Notes: generated from the letters alone by a model not told the origin. A DNA stretch of 64,000 nt from Euglena gracilis (GCA_039621445.1 CP154954.1:11712716-11776715), one strand, 5' to 3'; shown: positions 10,199-55,560, counted from the stretch's first letter. Made by a program: numbers and translations.

Positions 10199-11646
10199 TT
10201 AGGCGGCCGGATTCGCACTTAAGCTTTTTTCCTTTGGATGCGCGCAATTGCGCAAATGTACCTTTTTTTTTGTAACCCCTGGGACCCTGTACCCTGACAC
10301 CCAGAACACGATTTAAGAACCGTTACACCCCTCTATTGGAGGGGATTAACTCCCAGAAGTTTGGTGTGAATGCTGCTTACCGGGTGACGTGAATAGGGCT
10401 GGGGGTGAGACTGGTGCTGTTGTACATCAAACGGGAGAGAGGTACACACCAGAGAGGCAGCACGTCAGCACCGTTTCCAAGTGATGACACTTGGAAACGG
10501 TGCTGACGTGCTGCCTGAACTGGCTTGGATACTACCGCCACCGGTAAGAACACACTGAGTCTCATTAGATCACACCACCACAGACACACAGACTACGTGA
10601 GGCAGACGTCACGCAATCGACGTTTGTGCGCGCATTTGCGCAAATGCGCGTACAAACATTTTATACACCGCTTCAAAATGATGTGTTTGTAGGAGCATTA
10701 GAGCACACAAACAAAGTTGTGTTTACTTGCGCAGATGCGCGCATCAACACACATGAGTTGTGCGATACCATCTCCTCCTCCGTGACAGCTGGCGAATGCA
10801 ACTCCTCACGCCAACCAATGGTTTGCACCACGATTACATGGTGATGAAATTTGTGGTGAGAGGTGGTGTGGAGTGTTCACTGGAACACGGCATGTGACTT
10901 GCCAAAAATTGCCTGCTTTACGGGTGTACATTTGCACTGCTGTTCCCCGGCCCACACGACCTGTTGTTTTGGCGTCATCCGTTTGGCAGTTAAACATCAT
11001 GAATTGATGACGTGCAAACGACCTGTGACTGTTGGACACCTTTTCTGCAACAGGACTGCGTTACAAGAAGACAAAATTTGGCACCTGAAATACCCGGGAC
11101 GTGTCGGGCCGGAGTCCGTTTTACGGTTTTCTTTGCCATTTTTCCCTTGAAAAACGTAAAAAAACACCGGTTTTTTTGTGCATAATTTGGGGGGAGTGGG
11201 TCCCACCGCTTTGATGCTTTAACAAACAGCCCAAAAACACCACACCAAGGCGCCGCAAGCAATGCAGTCCGGCAAACACCCAGGACGCACACCGCCGGCA
11301 GCTCGGACACACCCGGGGACACAGCCGAAAGAAGCAACAAGGGCAGTAAAGGTCCCGTTCCTAAGGTTTTTTTGCGTTTTTTTTTCCCTTTGGGCCGGCA
11401 AGGTCCCGGGGGTTTCGACGTACAAAGTCCATTTTGGTACCCCTCAAAAACACCATTTTTTGCCAAAGTCCCAGGGGTCTCCCAGCCAAAAACAGAATTT
11501 TGCTCATTTTTTGCACTCTCTTGTTCACGTGTTTTCAAACCCCCCTGACCTTCACAGCCGAATCAAAGCACAATCAAAAAAATCGTAAATGCGCGCAAAT
11601 GCGCAAATAAAACGAAAAAATCTTAAGTGCGAATCCGGCTGCCTAA
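10199..11646. mobile_element. Transposon-like element, TTAGGC terminal inverted repeats (copy 1, 1.45 kb)
   Basis: Left end TTAGGCGGCCGGATTCGCAC and right end (11,622-11,646) are inverse copies with one mismatch, followed inward on both sides by AAGCTTTTTTC-like and GCGCAAATGCGCA-like segments, giving about 60 bp of inverted repeat. It contains a perfect 28-bp-arm hairpin (10,456-10,515). No long coding frame. Flanks show TTTGA on both sides but no clean target duplication. Confidence 0.75.
10456..10515. repeat. Perfect hairpin, 28-bp arms, 4-nt loop
   Basis: GGCAGCACGTCAGCACCGTT... (10,456-10,483) is followed after ATGA by its exact inverse (10,488-10,515). Lies within the TTAGGC element copy 1. 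Confidence 0.95.
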
Positions 11647-11699
11647 ATTTGAACTTCTTATTTATTTATTAATTAATGACTGATTGAATTAATAAATTA

Positions 11700-11910
11700 A
11701 CTATTTAATTCATTCATTCATTCATTCATTCATTCATTCATTCATTCATTCATTTGTTCGTTCGTTCGTTCGTTCGTTTGTTCGTTCGTTCATTCATTAA
11801 TTCATTCATGAATTCATTCATTCATTCATTCATTCATTTGTTCGTTCGTTCGTTCGTTTGTTCATTGGTTCATTCATTCATTGGTTCATTCATTCGTTAA
11901 ATAATTAATT
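11700..11910. repeat. TTCA/TTCG tetranucleotide array
   Basis: Blocks of TTCA alternate with TTCG blocks, ending in AATTAATTAAT. Directly outside the right end of the TTAGGC element. Confidence 0.95.
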
Positions 11911-12023
11911 AATTAATGAAATAATATCATTGTGGGTGGAGAGAGGGGTCCTGTATCTCAAGGTGAACGGAAGCCTTGTCTGGAACAGGATACCATCCCC
12001 TGGTGCGTTAATGCAACAACCAC

Positions 12024-12207
12024 CATCTTCTTCATATCCAGATGTGTCTTGTCCCATGCATTGTGAGACCAATTCCAGTGCCGGAATTTCATCCACATGA
12101 TTCGCAGGCTTTTGGGCCACCAATTGAACCTCAAAAATTTTGGGTTTGAAAAAGAACAGGAAACAGATAAACCCAAGAATGAAAGCCGAGAAAGCACCGT
12201 TGGGAAC
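12024..12207 (-). CDS. Transmembrane exon of the unidentified membrane-protein gene
   Basis: After acceptor ATTTTTGAG: VPNGAFSAFILGFICFLFFF (a clear membrane helix) then KPKIFEVQLVAQKPANHVDE, a polar tail. Probable donor GAAGATG/gtggtt at 12,023. The positive residues right after the helix suggest a cytosolic tail (inference). Confidence 0.65.
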
Positions 12208-12250
12208 CTCAAAAATGATTTGGAAAAGCTTGTCACACCCCTTTGTTCAC

Positions 12251-12292
12251 CCAGGATTTGAAGCACACAACTTTGGGGAAGAGCGACTGGAA
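12251..12292 (-). CDS. Micro-exon before a transmembrane exon
   Basis: 42 bp, acceptor TATTTTGCAG, donor gtgaac: FQSLFPKVVCFKSW. Followed by an unusually short 43-bp intron. Confidence 0.6.
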
Positions 12293-12659
12293 CTGCAAAA
12301 TAGAAAAGGTACATCAACAACAGCGGAGAATGGGGGACATGCTGGCACACCTTTTCTGGTGGTTTGCAACCCACCAGACAGCCCCATCACACCAAGCAGA
12401 TGGAGGACACGGTTTGGCCAAAACAGATCTTCTAGTCATTATCCCAAAAAAACCCACTCCCAGCACTGAGTGAAGCATTGCTATGGCTCCACAGCCTACC
12501 GCCCATAATTTGTCTTACTGGAACGGCCCCTTCCTCCCGGTGCCTGAATAATGCAAAATTACCAACCCAGCTTCTGAACACAGCGGTGCTGAAACACACT
12601 CATCATTCTCCTCAATCCACCACCTTTTCCCACAGCAATACACCTGCTATTTGAATGTC

Positions 12660-13060
12660 CATTGCTTGAACGCGCAACAGTTATCCATTGTGCATGTGCG
12701 CAATGGATAAAGGAAGCCTGATCTTATGGGAACTCTCTCTGGCGTGTTACGACGTGTCGGAGGCCCCTCTCTGCACGGTCGATCTTGGGCTTGGGGAAGA
12801 AATTAATTGCGCAGGTGCACAATGGACATGAAATATATAATGCACTGCGTGTTCGTTCAGATGACACATCAAGTGCACGTTTACACTGCTCATTTAGTCT
12901 GTGCAGGGAACTGCGCACCTGCGCAGTCGATTCCCTCACCAAGCCCAACACTGGCCGTGCCAGAGGTCCCATAAGATCAGCGGCTCTGTTGCGCACATAA
13001 TGGTTGTGCATTGCGCACATTATGCGCAACGGATAACGGTTGCGCATGTGCGCAATGGGC
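12660..13060. repeat. GTGCGCAATGG-type repeats
   Basis: TTGCGCATGTGCGCAATGG and close variants in both orientations at 12,660-12,710, 12,808-12,830, 12,907-12,925 and 13,000-13,050. Similar to the subterminal repeats of the TTAGGC elements; a possible right-hand end (GTGCGAGTTAGGCCGCC) is at 13,630-13,650. Confidence 0.6.
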
Positions 13061-13784
13061 ATGAGCTGGAGTTGCTCACCAGACGTCTGGACAAGACACT
13101 GGGCCTGCCCTCAATCCTCCCCCAAACCCTCCACCTTGGTGGCTCCCCACTGCACCACTCCTCACGCTTCAAGCTCCCAAAGATCACAACTCTCTGGCAC
13201 TCCCTTCTTTCAACTTTTTCACAACGAGTTTGTAGAGTCCACCCTTTAGATGACTCAGCAGGGCAACCCTTCAGGCACATTCCACAGAGCCTGAAAGCAA
13301 CAGAAAAATCCAAATTTCACCCAGCATGTGTAACACTGTCTGGGGAACACACCCGGGGCTTAAGAAACGGGGAGACACAATGGTGATTGGCACTGTTTGG
13401 GAAAAGTCACATGTCCCGAAGTTCAAACCCGGGGTTTTGAACTTTATTTAACATGGCGCACAGGCCGAAAAAACACCAAAATGGGCCTGTTCCCTGCGTC
13501 CCAAATTGGCAAATGATGCAGGTCCCACCGTAGAGGGCCCCCACGGGACCGTCAGAACGGTGGGTTTCACCGCCAGGTTTCAAAAGATTGCAACATTGCG
13601 CAAATGCACAATACAAAAATCAAAACCTTGAGTGCGAGTTAGGCCGCCAAATCTTTCCGAGCCAATGTTGTTGATGACCAGTTTTAACCCCCCCCCCCCC
13701 GGTAGATGAATACAGATGTTTTGTCTGACTTGGTACCGTTTAATTTAATAGCTAATAAGAAGATTATTGATGATGTAACCTTAC

Positions 13785-13843
13785 ATTTAAAACCCAGTTT
13801 ATATTTGGTCAGGGTTTCAAGATCCTCAATGGTGTTCATATAA
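13785..13843 (-). CDS. Short exon of the unidentified membrane-protein gene
   Basis: Acceptor CACCCCCAG, consensus donor gtaaggt. YMNTIEDLETLTKYKLGFK. The ending YKLGFK echoes SFKFGFE and SALGFK of the two upstream exons, hinting at a repeated structural unit. Phase to the previous exon not resolved. Confidence 0.55.
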
Positions 13844-14171
13844 CTGGGGGTGCATTTGGGCAGGGAAAACGAGCTTCTGTGACCAAAAGCATGTATATTT
13901 TTGCCCTCATTTTGCCCAAAATTCACAATTTTTGGGCAAAACCCCAGCTGACGAACATTTTTTTCTACTAAAACTGCTAAATTGGCCTAAAGTCGCGGCA
14001 AACTGGTAAACTTTTGGTATTCTCCTGTTTCGCACAGCTGGCGCTTGTCTGCACTTTCCCAGAGGATGGGGTGAGATTATATTTGGTCGTCAAATCAAAT
14101 CCCCCCGGGGGGAGTCTGTTTGGGGGAGTTTTGTATTGGGGGGGGGGGTTCATATTTGGGGGGAAATACAG

Positions 14172-14270
14172 GGGGGATTTTGATGCCAAAAAAAAAGGAG
14201 GCGAGAAAATTGGGGGCGGAAAAACTTGGTGGATTTGGCCAAAAAGGTCTGGAAATATTTGGATTTTTTT
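14172..14270. repeat. Dispersed repeat (GGCGAGAAAATTGG family), copy 2
   Basis: Same family as 3,388-3,501. Preceded by a G-rich zone (14,101-14,180) with repeated TTTGGGGG/TATTTGGGG. Confidence 0.75.
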
Positions 14271-14358
14271 GTATAAAAAAAAACGTTTGTAAAAAATTGG
14301 CAGACTGTGTAACATCAAGACGCAAAAGAATTTAAACTTCGCATGACTCCAGTCTCAC

Positions 14359-14422
14359 CACACAATTCAAACCCAAATTTGAAGCTCATCAGCAAGTGAT
14401 AAACGGCCTGGTATTCTGTGGT
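14359..14422 (-). CDS. Short exon of the unidentified membrane-protein gene
   Basis: Acceptor CTTTCTTTCAG, donor gtgagac: both strong. TTEYQAVYHLLMSFKFGFEL. Phase 0 in (fits 14,703) and 1 out. Confidence 0.7.
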
Positions 14423-14487
14423 CTGAAAGAAAGTATCAGAACTAACTGACAAGCAAAGGACGGAGCACCTTTGGATGAACTCCGTCG

Positions 14488-14630
14488 AAAAAAAAGGAGA
14501 ATATTTGACGGGGAAAAAAATCTGAAAACGACAGCAGACAAATTTGGCGGTCTCGGCCAAATTAGCACGGAAATATTTGGCAGGATTTTGTTCCGATTTT
14601 ATCCATGCCACTTTTTTTTGGCAGCCAATG
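14488..14630. repeat. Dispersed repeat (GGCGAGAAAATTGG family), copy 3
   Basis: Matches copy 1 best at GCGGTCTCGGCCAAA and GGAAATATTTGGCAGGATTTTG, and at the end TGGCAGCCAAT. Confidence 0.7.
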
Positions 14631-14702
14631 AACAAGCAGTACTTTTTCGCTTTTATTTTTTGCACTAACTGCAGTCCAGCCCCCCCTCCCCTGGGAGGAT
14701 AC

Positions 14703-14970
14703 CTTGAACCCTAAAGCAGAAGCCAGGTCTGAAAACACCGTCTCCAAATGTACAACGTTCTGGTCAAAGAAACGCTCCAAGTTTCCAAAATCCAACACCG
14801 TGGCTCCATATAAAAAAAAAGAGCACACAGCACAAGAGTTGAGAAATGCGCTGCGAGGGAAATAAAACTCCCTCAGGGGCTTGGTGGGGTTGGACCGCGG
14901 GGGACGGTGGTAGACTTGTCGCGGCTGCCGCACCGTCTCTACCAGTTGGACCCGGCCACAGCCCCGGGCT
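14703..14970 (-). CDS. Long exon of the unidentified membrane-protein gene
   Basis: Acceptor CGGTGCAG, donor GTTCAAG/gtatcc. One frame is open throughout: VQLVETVRQPRQVYHRPPRS ... LREFYFPRSAF ... LDFGNLERFFDQNVVHLETV ... DLASALGFK. The end phase (0) fits the next exon. A competing frame would encode a hydrophobic helix (ISQLLCCVLFFFIW), so the reading of the first half is less sure. Confidence 0.6.
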
Positions 14971-15261
14971 CTGCACCGGTGCAGGTCACACGGGCTGGGT
15001 TCGACGAGAAGCATGAGGAGAGGATGACGCACTGCGGGATAATTCACACGTCACACGGTGTGGAGATGGATATGCGGGAAAAGAATCAACTTTCAATTTG
15101 AAATTAGCAAAATGGTTGATGACAGGAGCATTGGCAAATTGGGTGAGGTGAGATTGTCAACGTTTTGTTTTGTAAAATTTGGGGTTGCAGATCGCAACCA
15201 ATTCGATTCTGGTCATCGGTTGTGGTTGGGCAAAAGCAGGCACCCTCTGCACCGTGTGAAC

Positions 15262-15482
15262 CCCCCTCCGGTGAGCAGCAGAGTGGAAAACGGCCAGCAG
15301 AGGTCCCTGGCTTGGAAAGTCCCGGGCTCCGGGCTGGCAGTAACGCCTCCAGTGGGTCCTCCAAGTCCACGTCCGGCACAGAAGGCGACGGCCCGGTCCG
15401 GGGATGGAGCCAGGGCAACAGGGCACACAACGGGCGGGGCCCATCATCGGCATTGCTAAACCATCCCTGGGGTCATCGGCGG
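15262..15482 (-). CDS. Cys-rich exon of the unidentified membrane-protein gene
   Basis: Acceptor CTTACCTCAG; the frame in phase with the signal exon stays open for 221 bp and is Cys/Arg/Pro-rich (PARCVPCCPGSIPGPGRRLL, CRTWTW, RRYCQPGA), as expected for a luminal domain. The 3' end is uncertain (gttcac at 15,261). Confidence 0.55.
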
Positions 15483-15879
15483 CTGAGGTAAGAGGCGGAT
15501 GATTCATCGGCGAATTTTTCGATTTTTTTCACCGCTTTTGACCCGGAGATGACCCAAAACGCATGGGTTTCGGGTAAAAAAAATGGGGGGCCAGGGGGTC
15601 AAAAAAATTTTTTTGGCTTGAAAAGATGGATTGGGGGATATGGCACAGGGTGATGGCCAACAACCCGGGATGGCTAGGGGGATGGAACAGAATCAACCAG
15701 ACCTGGGGTCAAATCACCGGGAGAAAGAAAAAATTCAAAAAAAACAGAGATTCACAAAATGATGCCCACCAGGCTGCCTTTGGCCAGGTTTGGGTGGAAC
15801 CGACCTGTCCACCCCTCCCTGGGATTCAGGGTTCCAGTGCGGTCAGGGGGGTGTTGACCGGGGCTTTGCTTGACTCAAC

Positions 15880-16012
15880 CTCGGTGGGCCAGAGAGTCCC
15901 AGGGCCCTGGGCACAGCAGGGGCACCACTGCCCAATAGGCCCCGAGGAACAGCAGCAGGGCGGTGGGGGAGAGCAGGCCGCGGGCTGCGCGCATTGTCGC
16001 CCCCGGGGGCAT
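15880..16012 (-). CDS. First coding exon of an unidentified membrane-protein gene (signal-anchor)
   Basis: ATG at 16,012 (MPPGAT...) or, better for a signal peptide, at 15,994: MRAARGLLSPTALLLFLGAY then a second hydrophobic run (WAVVPLLC). Short basic n-region plus hydrophobic core indicates ER targeting. Donor CACCGAG/gttgag, phase 1, which fits the next exon. It starts about 1 kb downstream of the CCAR stop on the same strand. I do not recognise the family. Confidence 0.65.
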
Positions 16013-17026
16013 TCGGGGCCCCAGTGGCGGGGCACCGCCGCACCACCGCCTCTCAGCGGAGCAGCGGCGGGCAGATATTAAAGAACGCTGTTGCCCAGTC
16101 ACTGCCCATACTGAGGTGATGGATTGCCAAACCTGGACAGCCAAAAATTAAAACCAAAAATATATAAAATTATTTGTGAATAAATTTTTTGTAATTGAAA
16201 AGTTGGGGATACTATTTTCCTTGGTGTGGGGGGGGAGTGCACGGTGGACAGAAGGGAAGCAGTGGTGCGGTCCAAAACCTACGCACCCGGAGACCAGCTG
16301 CACATGATGGTGGCGTGCTGTGTGGGGGAGAGGGGGCTGACAGGGCGGCCATGTCCCAAGTTCCGATGATGGAATGCAGGATTTTGCAGGTGCCAAGTTG
16401 GCATTTGGCATACATGTTCTCTTGTTACTCCACAACAGGGCGTCGTTTGAGGGTCCCCCCCCCCGGGGGGGTCCAGCTCAGAGGCTGGAAAACTTCGGCT
16501 GGCTGGAAAAAGGCTGCCCCCTCTGCCCCCCACCATGGGGTCCCCCAGCTGGAACTGGCCCCGACTGGGGGGTCAAACCAGGTTCCAAAGAATCGAAACT
16601 GCAAAGTTGTCAAAACAAAACCTCCAATTATACAGAAAAAAGCATTCTTGACACAAAATCTGCCCTGGCCCAACGCGACACAAATGCGGGAAAACGTACC
16701 AAGCGCTTGCTTGGCGTGGCCTGATGGGCCGCCTGGCCTGAACGGTAACACACTGAATGGGCATGGAGGGGATGGTGGGCCAGAGGGTCCGCCACAACAC
16801 CGGATGGGATGGGGAGAAGCCTGCACGCAGGCGACAGCGATGGGGGCGGGCGGAAACTCCCGGAACAAGACAGAAATGTGGCGTGACACGGATGCTGCTG
16901 CCAGCCGTTGGTGTAGTCGGGAGTGAGTTGTTGCTGCCACGGGGTATTGAGCAAACCCTCTCGGCAGCGGCAGGGGTGGTGGCCGTGTGGGCTGGGGCGT
17001 CGCTTGGGGAGGACACCCGACGTGGC

Positions 17027-51397
<34,371 letters not shown>

Positions 51398-53500
51398 CTG
51401 GGGGGGGGCAGGGGCGGGGAGGAGGGGGCAACTCGCTGGGGCTCGCCAACGCACAATGGTTTGCCGGTGGGGTGCTTCCTTCGGGGCTTTAAGGTGGGTT
51501 GAGAGTGGAGCCTCTGCTGGTGGCCAGCGGCCCGACAGGGGGGGGGGGGGCGAACCTTTGGGAAGAAAAACGTTGCAGCTTAGCTTCCCCCCAAAGAAAG
51601 TGAAACCGACACACAAAAAAATGCAATTTTCATGATTTGGATTCTGCAAAGAAAATGCAAATTACACAAATTATGAAAACTTGCCCTCTCCCCGCCATAA
51701 GCTATAACAAGGCTGTCAACCACCGTGATCGCAGGTGGGGCCACCTGTCAGGTTTCGAGGTTTCCCCCACAGCCCTGGCATGGGAGGGGGTTTGGCTGGG
51801 TTTTGGGTGGGTGGGTGGGTGATTTGCCCCCCCCCCCCGGGGTAGGGTGTCGTGGGTGGGTGGGTGGGTGGGAGGCCAAAAAACATTGTTTCGGACAATT
51901 TTTTTTCTATTTTGCCGACTTTTTTGACCACTTTTGACCCAAACTCCATGGGTTTCGGGCCAAAAACGGGGTGCTGGGAGGTCGAAAAACACTCATTTTC
52001 GCCTAAAAAAAAACAGGTTTTCCGCGTCCGGGACGCCAAAAAAAAACATCGTTTTGGACAATTTTTTTTCGACTTTTTTCGACTTTTTTTTGATAGTTTG
52101 TGGGTGGGGGTTGGGCCCTGGGAAAAGTGTCCCTCCGGGTGGGGTCACTTGGTGTCCGACCGCCTCCCCCGTGCGCCTCATATGCTGCTCTGCTGTAGAC
52201 CGGTGACCAGCCACGACGAGGGCGCTTTAATTTGGGGTTCTCTGAGGTCGACACTTTCATGCCCGGGAAGGTGCCACCTAAGCTTGCGCTAGCCAGGTGG
52301 CCGGGGGGATAGCCAATCAATTTGATAGTTTTTTCAATGAGCAGAGATATTCGAGTTGCTGTTGTAGAATGGTTGGCACCACGGCAACCCCCCCCCGGTG
52401 GGGGTTCCAGAGGCCCCTACCCACCCACCCATTCTCATTACCGTCCCAAGTCTCCCTCGTGTCCGCGATTGAAAGTGAAACCGGGGGGGGCAAACTTTTG
52501 GGAGGGGGTCAATTAACATATTGTGTGTTTTGTTGGGAGAGGGCAAAAACAGGCCGAAGAACCTGAATAGAGGGGGCCAATATCGCAAGCAGAGGCTGGG
52601 GGCTAAATTCATGGGGCCAGGTTGGCATGAAAAAAAAAGGGTGGGGGACCAAGCACCTGGGGGGGATATGCGCTGGGGGAGGAGGAGCCAAATGAGGAAG
52701 TAACAAATAAGCCAAATAGCCCAAAAACCTTCACGAGAAGAAAGAATTTGAAAACTCCCAACCGAAGTTCACCACTGGCACCCCCAGCTTTGGTCAATTT
52801 TTTGGCTGTTAGCTGCGATGTATGGACCACACATGCGCATGTTGGGGTAGTTTTTCTCAGTACAATACTTGAGCATAGATATCGAATTCTCAAAAAAATC
52901 TGTTTTGTAAAAGCAATAATTAATTAATTTATAAAACTAATGAAAAAATTAATTAAACTGATAAAACAAATAAATAGAAGTTAATAAAGAAAGAAGCCTC
53001 ATGCACTCACCGCACCAGGCATATGGTGTAGATATGACGGTTGGTTAACGTCGACTCTTGGAAGGAAATCCATCCGTACAGAATTGGATCAAAATATGTT
53101 GACACGTCCTCGTGACCTTCTTGTTACTGGGTCACTCAATACTGCTGGTCGCTGTGTGCTCCCACTCATGGGTGTGGGGGATGAAGAGCGGCCCCAAAGG
53201 AGCTCGGGGAGGGGTCCACAGTGTTGGGGGGGATGCATTTTATTTCCCAGCATTTTGGGTCAATGGTTTGTTCTAATTTAAAGACAATCTTTCACCCAAA
53301 TTCTTCAACCTTTCCACCTCCTGGAATCGCCGGGGAGCGGGGAGGCTGTCAGCGGCGCGTCTTGCACCATAGATTAACGACATCATACTCACCCCCCGGG
53401 GGGAGGCAAGTAACCCCCCCCTTGTCGTTGACATGCCAATGTTCCAGAAAAGTGTCGTTGACACGGGGGGTGTGTCAACGACACGCCGTGTCAACGACAA
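51398..53500. other. Upstream region of the CCAR-like gene, no recognised gene
   Basis: G/C runs, GGGTGGGTGGGT (51,800-51,870), and a direct repeat of GCCAAAAAACATTGTTT-GGACAATTTTTTTTC (51,875-51,910 and 52,037-52,075). The block 51,915-51,985 resembles 15,515-15,600 (TTTTGACCC...CATGGGTTTCGGG). The CCAR promoter should lie in or before this stretch; I see no reliable TATA or initiator. Confidence 0.5.
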
Positions 53501-53507
53501 GGGGGGG
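53413..53507. mobile_element. 95-bp inverted-repeat element (TTGTCGTTGACA)
   Basis: C run + TTGTCGTTGACA at the left, TGTCAACGACAA + G run at the right; two more GTCGTTGACACG/GTGTCAACGACAC copies inside. Immediately followed by the ATGT array. Confidence 0.85.
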
Positions 53508-53741
53508 AGGTATGTATGTATGTATGTATGTATGTATGTATGTATGTATGTATGTATGTATGTATGTATGTATGTATGTATGTATGTATGTATGTATGTA
53601 TGTATGTATGTATGTATGTATGTATGTATGTATGTATGTATGTATGTATGTATGTATGTATGTATGTATGTATGTATGTATGTATGTATGTATGTATGTA
53701 TGCATGCATGCATGCATGCATGCATGCATGCATGCATGCAT

Positions 53742-53840
<99 letters not shown>

Positions 53841-54115
53841 TGCATGTATGTATGTATGTATGTATGTATGTATGTATGTATGTATGTATGTATGTATGTA
53901 TGTATGTATGTATGTATGTATGTATGTATGTATGTATGTTTGTATGTATGCATGCATGCATGCATGCATGCATGTATGTATGTATGTATGTATGTATGTA
54001 TGTATGTATGTATGTATGTATGTATGTATGTATGTATGTATGTATGTATGTATGTATGTATGTATGTATGTATGTATGTATGTATGTATGTATGTATGTA
54101 TGTATGTATGTATAA
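53508..54115. repeat. 600-bp tetranucleotide array with block structure
   Basis: ATGT block (to 53,700), ATGC block (to 53,740), ACGC block (to 53,837), ATGT block, short ATGC block (53,950-53,970), ATGT block. Frames open in all readings are artefacts. Confidence 0.97.
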
Positions 54116-54485
54116 ACTCTTGAAAATGCTTGAAAATGCCTTAAACAATTGGCACTGGTAGTTTTTCTCCTACTGAACAAATATCAAAGCGCAAAATCTC
54201 GAGCCAAATCCAGGAAGAAAAAAATGAAAAATGGTTTTTTTTACTTTTTTTTGGAAAACACTAGGACTTGATTTTGGAAAACATTCAAAATCAAAAAAAA
54301 GTTGGTTGGATAGCCCTTGGACCACCCTGGAAAATAGCGCCTTGGAAAGCCTTCGAATGCCTTAAAAAATCTTTTAAAAATACCTTTTTGGGTGAAAAAT
54401 AATAATGCCTGCTCCTGGCAAAGGGCAAAAGACGGAGACGTGTGAACGGTTGTCTTGCACGGCTTTCCACACAGGGTCAGTCCAG

Positions 54486-54565
54486 GGGAGGAAAGGTCTC
54501 TTTGCCACCCGAGATTGCGCGACTCGTGGCGGCTGAGCGCGTGTGGAAGGCCAGGCGCGCTGGAG
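54486..54565 (+). CDS. Plus-strand exon candidate, function unknown
   Basis: Acceptor CAGTCCAG, donor GGAG/gtgcag. Reads GKVSLPPEIARLVAAERVWK followed by ARRAG. Together with the next entry it suggests a gene divergent from the CCAR-like gene. Confidence 0.45.
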
Positions 54566-54760
54566 GTGCAGTCGGCGCTGGCGGTGCAGACTGGAGGGGG
54601 GAGAGTCCCTGCCAATGGCAGCGGCACGACGTCGGGAGGGAGAGACCGCCAGGGTGGGCCGGCGGAGAATGGGACGCCAAAAACAGTTTCACCATTCTTT
54701 TATTGGAAAAAAAATTGAAACACAACAAAAGGTTTGCTCGCGCCCCATCGGTTTTTACAG

Positions 54761-54895
54761 ATCCCCGTGACCGTGGAGGGCACTTGGAAACCTGATGGGG
54801 AGACTGGGCCACCCACGGTGGAACTCGACCCCACTCCCCGGGTTCACATCGAGAAAAACATGCCTGAGTTGGGAATGCAAAAGAAGCACTTCTGT
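54761..54895 (+). CDS. Plus-strand exon, function unknown
   Basis: Good acceptor GGTTTTTACAG. Reads IPVTVEGTWKPDGETGPPTV, ELDPTPRVHIEKNMPELGMQ, KKHF; donor perhaps gtcgatt at 54,895. Convincing protein composition, but phase to the preceding candidate does not match, so at least one exon is missing between them. Confidence 0.6.
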
Positions 54896-54969
54896 CGATT
54901 GGGGTGGAGATTTGTGATCAGAAATTTACAAAATGATCTACAATACATTTCGTATGTAGAAAAAAAATA

Positions 54970-55380
54970 AGCTAGAAACAAGACGCATCAAATAGGACTT
55001 TACAAAAATTGGTTCCGGACTGAACGTTTTGGCCACCTAATAGATAAGTGCTGTTAGCAAATCGTCAAGAAACAGAACGCATGTATGATTAGGAACCAGA
55101 GGTTCGAAGTTTTCTATTTCTGGCGAAAAACAGGTCTCAGCTGAAATTGGATCCCAAATCAGAAAATTATATTGAATCAAAATTATTTCTAAGCAAATCT
55201 CTCAAAACCAACACATGCACGCACAACAAAACCTTGGTTTGAAAAACAGCGTCTTATAACAAATGATATACCACAATAAACTGTGCAACCATGAGCCTGG
55301 TGGAGGGGGGGGGTCTGTGGTCCAATGGGGAAAAAAGAACAATAGACACCTTAATTACCAAAGAACCCTGAACCTTTCTG
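54970..55380. other. AT-rich stretch, nothing recognised
   Basis: No clear exon or element between the plus-strand exon and 55.4 kb. Confidence 0.5.
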
Positions 55381-55459
55381 TTGATTGTCAATAAGACAAT
55401 GCAAGGTGAAAACCTGGGGTTAAGAAGGGGAGACTACATCCACGAGACATACGGAGGCT

Positions 55460-55560
55460 GGTCCTCAGCCTCTATGGTCCCTTTCTGGAAAATGGCATCC
55501 CCCACGCCTGGGCAGCGGGCAGCGCGTCCCACCCTGGGGATGGAGGCGACCGAGGCGGAA
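55460..55560 (+). CDS. Weak plus-strand exon candidate
   Basis: One plus frame reads LYGPFLENGIPHAWAAGSAS then HPGDGG after a TCAG acceptor-like site. The minus strand also has an open frame (GVGDAIFQKGTIEAEDQPPY). Undecided. Confidence 0.3.

Noticed and set aside
12901-13386. 161-codon plus-strand frame
   Set aside because: Overlaps the GTGCGCAATGG repeat region, opposite strand also open, no splice signals or family resemblance.
53221-54180. Met-Tyr-Val-Cys or Ile-His-Thr-Tyr frames up to 300 codons
   Set aside because: Tetranucleotide array translated; same periodic peptide in several frames.
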